Shown here: positions 57,912 through 64,000 of the stretch, piece by piece
How positions within the stretch are numbered: position 1 is the stretch's first letter
Layout: each line of letters opens with the position of its first letter
Assembly (NCBI RefSeq): GCF_026210795.1
Contig: NC_089454.1
Coordinates: 682,001-746,000 of the forward strand
Length of the DNA: 64,000 bases
From: Rhizophagus irregularis
Lineage: Eukaryota; Glomeromycota; Glomeromycetes; Glomerales; Glomeraceae
Direction of reading: 5' to 3'
The notes under the pieces: model-generated
The model's input: only the letters and a program-made list of their open reading frames with translations
Database searches by the model: none
Told to the model about the DNA's origin: nothing
Translations under genes and position numbers: made by a program

Positions 57912-59140
57912 CCCAATTCCCTCTGTCATCAATTTACAGAGTTGCCACATCGAACGGGCATTCTCATGGTCAAACGAATGAATAATCGAATGAACGAACA
58001 AATAAACGAACAAGCAAATATTCAACGGCATAATTAACAAACAACGTAATCAACAAACAACATACAACAACATGTAACGACAACATTCTTGGTTCACAAC
58101 ATAAATAGCGTTAGTAATATAAAACGTTGAACGATATAAAATAAAATTTAACTTCTCTAAATTTTCCCCAAATTATATTCACTTTTACCTTTAATTTCAA
58201 ACTTCGATAGCTCTCGCTACGAATTATTACTTTTCAAAAATGTATATTTAATTCATCTTAAAATTTCATTTTATTCAATTAAGATTTATTAGGCAAACAT
58301 TAATCAAAGTTTAGAGCGAACCTATTACCTTTAATTAACATTAAACTTTACTAACAAATAATTAAATGAAACTTATATTTTTTATTGAGTTCTGTGGATG
58401 AGAACTATGGAATTACTTTGAATTCCGCTCTCTATTTATACAAATTTTATGCTACTTTCTATTCTTTCTATATACTATCTATATTTAAATACGTTATCTT
58501 TTAATACACTATCTTTCTATTTTTAATATGTTATATTCCATCTCTTATATACCATCTTTTTAATATGTGTTATATTATCTTTTATATTATCTTCTTATAT
58601 TATCTTTTATGGAAATAAAATTTAGTAAAAATGGAAGTAAAATTTAAGATATATTGTAAATTTTGTAATCAAAAGTTTATCTATAGAATAGTAAAATTCA
58701 AGAATGAATCTTTAGAAATCTTTAGAATAAAAAAAATATTAAATAAGGATTTTTTAAGAAAGAAAGATAAATGTCTGCAAGAAATAATAAAACATGAGAA
58801 TGAATGTATGTATTTTCGTTATGCGTATTCCTTTAGTCCGCTATCCCTCCATTTTATATGATTTACCTTTTGTGGCTTATAATTATTCTTTCTAATTGTT
58901 CTTGTTGTTAAAGATTGCTAAGCCGCAATTGATCGACTCTAATTATTCTATTAGTTCTTCGTCAATCACTTGATAAATATTACATCATGTAGATCATTAT
59001 TCTTCCTAAATGTTTATCCTTTTCGGCTAATTATTTATCCATCTACGCCAATTCATAATTAATTTGTTCGTTCCTAATATTTGGCAATTACATTTGGTAA
59101 TCGAATTTTATCATCTTTTCATGCTTAATATTTGACCGTT
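57912..59140. mobile_element. Insertion of about 1.2 kb in LINE-2 endonuclease
   Basis: The endonuclease reading stops after LTETNLRSPAVNG and resumes beyond this segment at KYVREPYLSQYS. GATCACCCGCT on one side and GATCTCACCGCT on the other may be the duplicated target. The interior has repeats of AACGAACAAATAAACGAACA type (57975-58020) and TATCTTTTAATACACTATC type (58470-58610), and one small frame. The exact edges are uncertain. Confidence 0.55.
58631..58861 (+). CDS. Hypothetical 76-aa Cys/His-containing protein
   Basis: An ATG-started frame with YCKFCNQKFI near the start and CLQEIIKHENEC later, so a C-x2-C pair and an H-x3-C pair spaced by about 40 residues, plus many Lys. This might be a degenerate zinc finger of the BED or C2H2 type. 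It lies inside the segment interrupting LINE-2 and has no other support. It could be chance. Confidence 0.3.
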   Translation: MEVKFKIYCKFCNQKFIYRIVKFKNESLEIFRIKKILNKDFLRKKDKCLQEIIKHENECMYFRYAYSFSPLSLHFI

Positions 59141-59461
59141 TACAGCGGGTGATCGTAAATTAGTTTCAGTAAGGATTAAACCATGAAGTTGGTGGGAAAG
59201 CAATAGAGAAAATAAATTTAATTGTTTTAAAGAGTGAACTATAGAACGAACATTAAAAGTACCAATTCGTAAAACATTAGAAAAACTAAGTTCACGATTA
59301 AATTGATCAGGAGAAATGTCAAAACAATGGGGAGGGGAAGGAGAAAGTAAAAGATTCAAATCAGACGCACTATCAGGGGGTGAGATCTCTGTGAACCACC
59401 CATTATATAATTGTTGTCAATCATTTAGAAAGGGAGGGTGGAGCCGGGGAAGAGAAAGACT

Positions 59462-61527
59462 CTAATTTTCAAGAATAAAGCCTAATTGATTGGAGAGGCT
59501 TTGTTGAGTATTGGAGACTGAAGAGATTTCTTGACGCAATTTTGATGAATCATTAGAGGAGCCGCCAAGGTTGACACGATTAGGAAGAGGAGTATGTCTA
59601 CTGGAAAGGATAGAATTAGAATTAAGACTGGAGAAGAAGGCATCAGGAGAAGTGTCCATGATAGAAAAGTTGGAGTCAGCGTGTACAGGTGAAAAGGAAG
59701 AGGTGTTATTAATATTATTGTTATTATCAGGGTCCGTTTGATAGTCCCAACCAGCGTCATTTGGGTAAGAATTAGGCGCATAAGAGGGAGTATCTTCAGG
59801 AGGGTCGTCATAGTTCATCATCGACTCAAGTTCCTTGATGCAGTAGTCATCATCAGTGATAGAGTATTCCATCCATATAACTTTTTCATCAAGATCTTTA
59901 AGCTGCTGAGCAATGTCCTTGGGTTGTTTTTTAATTTCATCTATGACATCCAGAGGTAGGGAGGACTGGTGCTGGGGAGAGGGAGAGGAGAAGTGACCAG
60001 AATTGGATCCAGATTGAGCATTGGCATTGGCATTTCGCTGAGAATTTATAGCGTCACTGCGAGAGCCATGAACAGGCGGTCGAGCATGAGAGGAACCAAA
60101 ATTGGATTGATTGGGATTTTTTGAGCGGTCAATAGAGAAACGGTTATGAGAACGTGAATTAGATCTTGACCGTAAGCGGAAATTTGAAGGGGATTGTGAT
60201 CACTGAGAGTCAGAGCGGCCACGCTTCAGGCCAGCATTGAACCGTGTATAAAGTTTATCTAAGCGATCATTGGTTTTTCGAGCAGGCCGAGGGCTACAAA
60301 CAGAAGGAGAACATCCATGTCTTCCACAGACATGACAGAGATCTTTGGCATCATTGGGAGAGTGCCAGGTTAAACCTTTATTTCAGAAGGCAATTGATAA
60401 ATCCTTAGCTGCCTCAAGATTTTCGAACGATGAGAAATTCAAATAGGCGTAAGGCTTGGGTTTGTAGGAATTGAAAGAAAGAGGGATGTTAACAGCTTTA
60501 GCATTGACTTGTGAGGCGATTTCTAATAAGTCCGCTTCTTTGATATTTTTGGAGATGCCAGCAAGGATGGCAACATGCTCTCTGCAGACATCACGTTGGA
60601 CTTTCGAATAAGATACCAGACAAACGCGTAGGGAGTTACCGAGACAAATGATCACCCAGATGTCTTCAAATTGTATAACAGAGCTCGCATTAGAAAATTG
60701 GACGTAGGCATTGTAGTAGTGATTCCTAGTGGTAAGTTTGCATTTAACTACATCGCCATATCGGGAAAAAGCCTGTCTGATTTGTGTTTCATTAAGGAAA
60801 AGGGGAATGTCAGTAACGAACAAAGACTTTTCTTCGTCACTGCGACGTGCGTCTGCAGGCGAGTAGGGGTAAAAGCCAAATCGAGAAGATCAGCACATGG
60901 GGATTGGATGCATTTGGTATGATCATCATGGACAAAGAAAAAGACAAGGATTTTTTTATTGTCTCCTGATCCTTCACAATGGGCACGCGAGCCATAAGAG
61001 GAATATCGGGAGAGGGCTCTATCAACTTCGTCACACATGGCGCAGTTAGTAGGAAATTTTTCTTTGAACGTGACAAATGTGTCACGAAGATATGCCGCAG
61101 CATGAAATCTGGAAGGAGAAGATTTGATGGCAGCAGCATCACCATCAGGAGAAGGCTGGCGTGTAGGTACTTCAAAGGCCACAGATTTGCCCTTATCATT
61201 AGTCAGAGGGGTCGTGGAAACGGGAAGGGGATGGGCGTGTATAGAAGACTCTAAAGACGTATTAGTAGGAGGTGGTTGAGTAATAACAGGAACTCTATTA
61301 ACGGGAAGGCCAGAAGGAACACTGGAGATAAGGTTAGAAGCAGGAGCAGAGGGCGAAGTTATGTCAACATTTATAGCATCATCAGAGACAATACGCGAAC
61401 ATTTGTTAGGCGCGCCAGTGGTACTTGTGGGAGACAGAGGTCAGTCTCCAGAAGGAGCAAAAGTGTCAGGACGCGGTGGTGGCGAAATATCAGGGTTAAT
61501 AACAGAAGGAGCTGGAGGTGTAGTCAT
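59462..61527 (-). pseudogene. LINE-2 ORF1: RRM and zinc-knuckle protein
   Basis: Starts MTTPPAPSVINPDI; TGA at 61443-61441, then a Pro/Ser-rich part and a conserved KEKFPTNCAMCDEVDRAL (parallel to KKYPTNRAMIDAV in LINE-1). After a frameshift near 60840 comes an RRM-like fold (VTDIPLFLNETQIRQAFSRY) and AVNIPLSFNSYKPKPYAYL. TGA at 60385-60383 precedes the knuckle CHVCGRHGCSPSVC, again C-x2-C-x4-C-x4-C. A Ser/Arg/Asn-rich tail follows, with TGA at 60202-60200, then a coiled-coil-like segment (VIDEIKKQPKDIAQQLKDL) and an acidic end at 59462. Confidence 0.82.
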
Positions 61528-61966
61528 AGTATAAAGCTCAGTAAAGAGGAAGGCAACTAGAAAAATATTAGTATATCGAACGAGCACTTAGAAATTTTCA
61601 AACGAAAATTTCAAAAATAAATTTTATTAGTAATTTCAAAAATCAGGGAAAGAGTTGCGTAGATCCTCTCATAACTCACATTTGAGTTTACATAAAGTTT
61701 ATATTAAAATTTTTCAAAAGTTGCTTATTACAGGAGTATTTTTAAAATTTTGGTATCCTACATACTTCTGTTTTTAACACAACCAGTGATTCGATTTTAA
61801 TAAAATTTATATCATTAGATTTGTCTTGATAAGAGAATTCTAATGATAGTAAAATCAAATTCCTAGCTTCAATATTGATAGAGTTATGTCATAAAATGTA
61901 TTTTTACTTCAGTACTTAAAATTTACTTGTGAGTTATATTAGTATTATTCGGAATTCTATTAAACT

Positions 61967-62420
61967 ACTTTAGTATATTTATAAGTATATTTACATATAG
62001 AAATAATGTATTCACTGTACTCTGCGTTACAAATTTATATATATTTTTATGTTTATCATTTGTCATTTTAAAGGAGGTGTGGTGTATAAACTAAAGATCG
62101 ATATAAATAATTTACAAAAAAGGAAGAATACTTTGTAATGCAGGATGTGGTAAATAAATTCACTCTTACATATAATAATATTATTATTATATTTAATTCT
62201 TCTTTTATAATATTTAAAATCTTTCTACTTAAAATATTGTTTTAAATATTTTTCTATTTTTTCAAAAATTTCAAAGATTTATCCCTTTTAAAGTAATAAA
62301 TTACCATCATTTTTTTTACTTATAAAGTCATCATTAATATGTTTTGTATTTATATTTTTATTATAAAAATTGTTTAAAAGTTCGTTATGATTTATAAGTA
62401 TTATTATAAAAATTCAATAG
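61967..62420. other. AT-rich DNA, nothing recognised
   Basis: Mostly A/T words with no supported frame, repeat boundary or RNA. Confidence 0.55.
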
Positions 62421-62461
62421 GAATTAAAGGTAAAAAAAAATTTTACCATATAGTGTTACAT

Positions 62462-62527
62462 ATAATATTCCTGGTACTATTCAAAAAAATCTGCTTAGAT
62501 TGAATAGTACCTGGAGAAATATTATAG
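62462..62527. repeat. Long hairpin
   Basis: ATAATATTCCTGGTACTATTCAA and its near-complement TTGAATAGTACC...AATATTAT flank a short loop (AAAAATCTGCTTAGA). It could form a stable stem in RNA or DNA, and may be the core of a small foldback repeat. Confidence 0.65.
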
Positions 62528-62557
62528 GAGAAGAGGGGTACTATTATAAGAAGATAC

Positions 62558-62760
62558 AGTCACCTCTCTCTATAACAAACCTCGATATAACGAATAATAC
62601 GATATAACAGATTTTCAGTGTGGTACTGATTTAACTATAAAAAAACTCTTGATATAACGAAGTTACTATTTATTTACTGTATAACGTAGTATGAAGTAAA
62701 GTAAGTGAATTGCATATATAAAATGCCACTCGATATAACGGATATTTTTATACCAAATTT
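62558..62760. mobile_element. pogo/mariner-like MITE end or fragment
   Basis: Contains CAGTCACCTCTCTCTATAAC, then CTCGATATAACGAATAATAC, and further TCGATATAACG and TTGATATAACGAAG repeats. CAGT-beginning ends with repeated ATATAACG words are common in fungal pogo-like elements. The opposite end was not located. Confidence 0.5.
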
Positions 62761-63050
62761 TTTTTCAGTAAAACAAAGAATTTTTTATTAATTTTATTTA
62801 TTTATTATATTTATTTATTTAAAATATTTATTTATTTGTATATAATTTATTTATTAATTATATTATTATTACATAGTATTCTCTTTAATTAATAATAATT
62901 TTTACAATAATTTTGATTAGAATACAACCATAAATTCACGTCTTTATTTTGTTAATTTATTGTTTATTTCTATAAAAATTTAAGTGTAGTAAACGTTCAA
63001 AAGAAACCACCTACACATACATGTCACCACATCCCTTTAAATACGTACTA
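62761..63050. other. AT-rich DNA, nothing recognised
   Basis: TATTTATTTA-type repeats at 62795-62860. No supported gene. Confidence 0.5.
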
Positions 63051-64000
63051 AGCGAATAAATCGGTTTCGTTTAGTTGTAAGTTTTTTTTGATATTATTCA
63101 CCTGCTGAAACTTCTAAAAAAAAATAAAAACAGTTAGTAAATTTATAAAAAAAACTAAAAAAATGACTAAGATTCATACTTGCACTTACAAATCTTCTTT
63201 CCATCTTTGAAAATTCACTTGAATCGTAGTCTATAAAATAAAAAAAAGGACAGTTAGTAAACTGTTCCACTTTATTAAAAAAATAAAAAAAGATTAAGAT
63301 TCAATCGTACTAGTACTTACGAATCTTAGTTAATTCTTTTTCTGTTAGAAGTCCGCTCAAAACCTAAGAAAAAATAAATAAAAACGGTCTACTTTATTAA
63401 AAAAAGCAAAAAAAAGACCACTAAAAAAAGATTTGATTCATATTTACGATTTTTAGCACTTTTTCCATTGAAATCTACCTGAAATCTAAAAAAATAAAAT
63501 AAAATAAAATTAAATAATGAACCATTAATCACTAATAAAAAAAAAGAAACAAAAAGCTAAGTTCATAATACTTACGAATTTTAGCTCTTTTTCAATCAAA
63601 ATCCATTCTAAACCTATAAAAAACAAAATAAATAAGAATAACAGTTAGTAAACTGTCCTACTTTATTAAAAAAAAATAACAAAAAAAAATTAAGTTCGTA
63701 ATACGAATAGTTTTTTTTTATTCTCAAAAGCCTACCGAAATTTATAAAAAAAATAAATAAATAAAAATGGGTAGTAAAAAAAAATAAAACAAAAAAACTA
63801 AGTTCGTAATAACTACGAACCTTAATTCTTTAAATTTAAGAGCCGTCTCTAAGGAAAAAAAAAGAAAAAAAGAACATTAATAAACGTTTTTAAACGAAAT
63901 TAATAAAAAAATTAAACCTCCACTTACTTCTCATTTCAGGCATCCATTTCGAAGTCTGGGAAGTTCACTACAATAAAAAAAATAAAAAAAATGTTAGTAA
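63050..64000 (-). repeat. Array of exon-like cassettes, about 115-125 bp period
   Basis: At least seven short segments on the minus strand are each preceded by a pyrimidine-rich tract with AG and followed by GTAAG-like donors. Examples: 63967-63928, 63848-63817, 63613-63576, 63487-63450, 63364-63322, 63231-63191. Several share the form GGA-TT---GAAAAAGAG-TAA-ATTC. The intervals share ACAGTTAGTAAACTGT and TACTTTATTAAAAAAA. No single frame runs through all of them, so it may be a decayed micro-exon gene made by tandem duplication, or a noncoding array. It continues beyond the window. Confidence 0.5.

Larger units (their letters stand above)
52441..59359 (-). pseudogene. LINE-2 ORF2: split endonuclease, reverse transcriptase, decayed RNase H
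   Basis: Endonuclease start at 59359 on (RIGTFNVRS, LTETNLRS), interrupted, then resumed with IGAYIPPSN, LEGDLNAEFD, RLDYFW and SSDHFLL. Reverse transcriptase: IPKPHEFECLLKNTRPITL, SQDISKAFDSIDLSML, GIDQGEVISPLLW, and YMDNSTL, where the second catalytic Asp of the MDD box is Asn (55579-55571). PCPGCSL and an RNase-H-like region follow, but the TDG motif is not recognisable (FHISGTL). The C-terminal domain keeps SWFHHLLGFLKSRTVL. In-frame TGA codons are at 57761, 57023, 55658, 54815 and 53678, TAG at 54422, TAA at 53804, and there is a frameshift near 52870. Catalytically dead. Confidence 0.85.
52226..61670 (-). mobile_element. LINE-2: full-length non-LTR retrotransposon, 9.4 kb
   Basis: Flanked by the 15-bp duplication ATAACTCACATTTGA (52211-52225 and 61671-61685), both inside family F2. 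On the minus strand: a 143-bp leader, ORF1 from 61527, ORF2 to 52441, and a 215-bp 3' tail containing ATTAATAAAAATCACTG. Proteins are clearly homologous to LINE-1 but divergent. A foreign segment splits the endonuclease (about 57912-59140). Many stops make it inactive. Same group as LINE-1. Confidence 0.9.
50912..61958. mobile_element. Second AGGACC-type inverted-repeat element (family F2), host of LINE-2
   Basis: The left end AGGACCTGAACAATACTGAT is inverted against the right end (complement AGAATTCCGAATAATACTAA), and both continue with ATAACTCACA. An exact 8-bp duplication ATTAAACT flanks it (50904-50911 and 61959-61966). Without its two inserts it is only about 300 bp, so it is a MITE. AGGACC ends and 8-bp duplications are shared with family F1. 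Confidence 0.82.

Overview
The window is AT-rich, intron-dense eukaryotic DNA dominated by nested transposons. Short GT-AG introns (about 40-240 bp), tnp2-type transposase, fungal-type LINEs with RNase H and unfamiliar multi-exon genes fit an arbuscular mycorrhizal fungus (Glomeromycotina, Rhizophagus-like). That placement is inference from style. No ribosomal RNA, complete tRNA gene or CRISPR was seen.

Layout. 1-9,114: AT-rich DNA with an intact foldback MITE (865-1161), one spliced gene for a helical protein with a hydrophobic centre (4581-5529), two decayed relatives, and a MULE-type MITE with a 9-bp target duplication. 9,115-30,084: a 20.97-kb CACTA (En/Spm) element, delimited by CAC-starting terminal inverted repeats (21 of 22 bases matched) and a 3-bp ATA duplication. 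It holds a ten-exon tnp2 transposase (23668-27269), a small heat-shock-like gene, two copies of an unrecognised gene near one end, two small basic coiled-coil genes, a 210-aa AT-hook-like gene, decayed transposase 5' copies and several tandem arrays. Splice reconstruction closes six of these gene models to exact reading frames. 30,240-31,811: a second foldback MITE, split by a 1.26-kb insertion. 32,095-37,329: a decayed DDE-type transposon sitting in a hairpin satellite. 37,480-40,440: tandem repeats, a second copy of the MITE that hosts the CACTA element, and a hAT-type nonautonomous element. 41,490-50,390: an old LINE relic carrying a third foldback MITE, which holds a full-length but broken LINE (LINE-1, minus strand). 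50,912-61,958: another inverted-repeat element carrying a tRNA-headed insert and a second LINE (LINE-2). 62,000-64,000: a pogo-like end, a hairpin, and an array of exon-like cassettes that runs off the window.

Main result. Four retroelement insertions (30285, 41902, 50947, 52226) all lie directly beside the same short motif, TAASTCACAYTT, about 25-45 bp inside the ends of AGGACC-ended inverted-repeat elements. Each has a 15-19 bp target duplication, and an empty site survives at 1117-1132. This points to non-LTR retrotransposons, and apparently nonautonomous partners, that specialise in landing inside DNA transposons. The second strong result is the large CACTA element carrying a chaperone and DNA-binding-like cargo.
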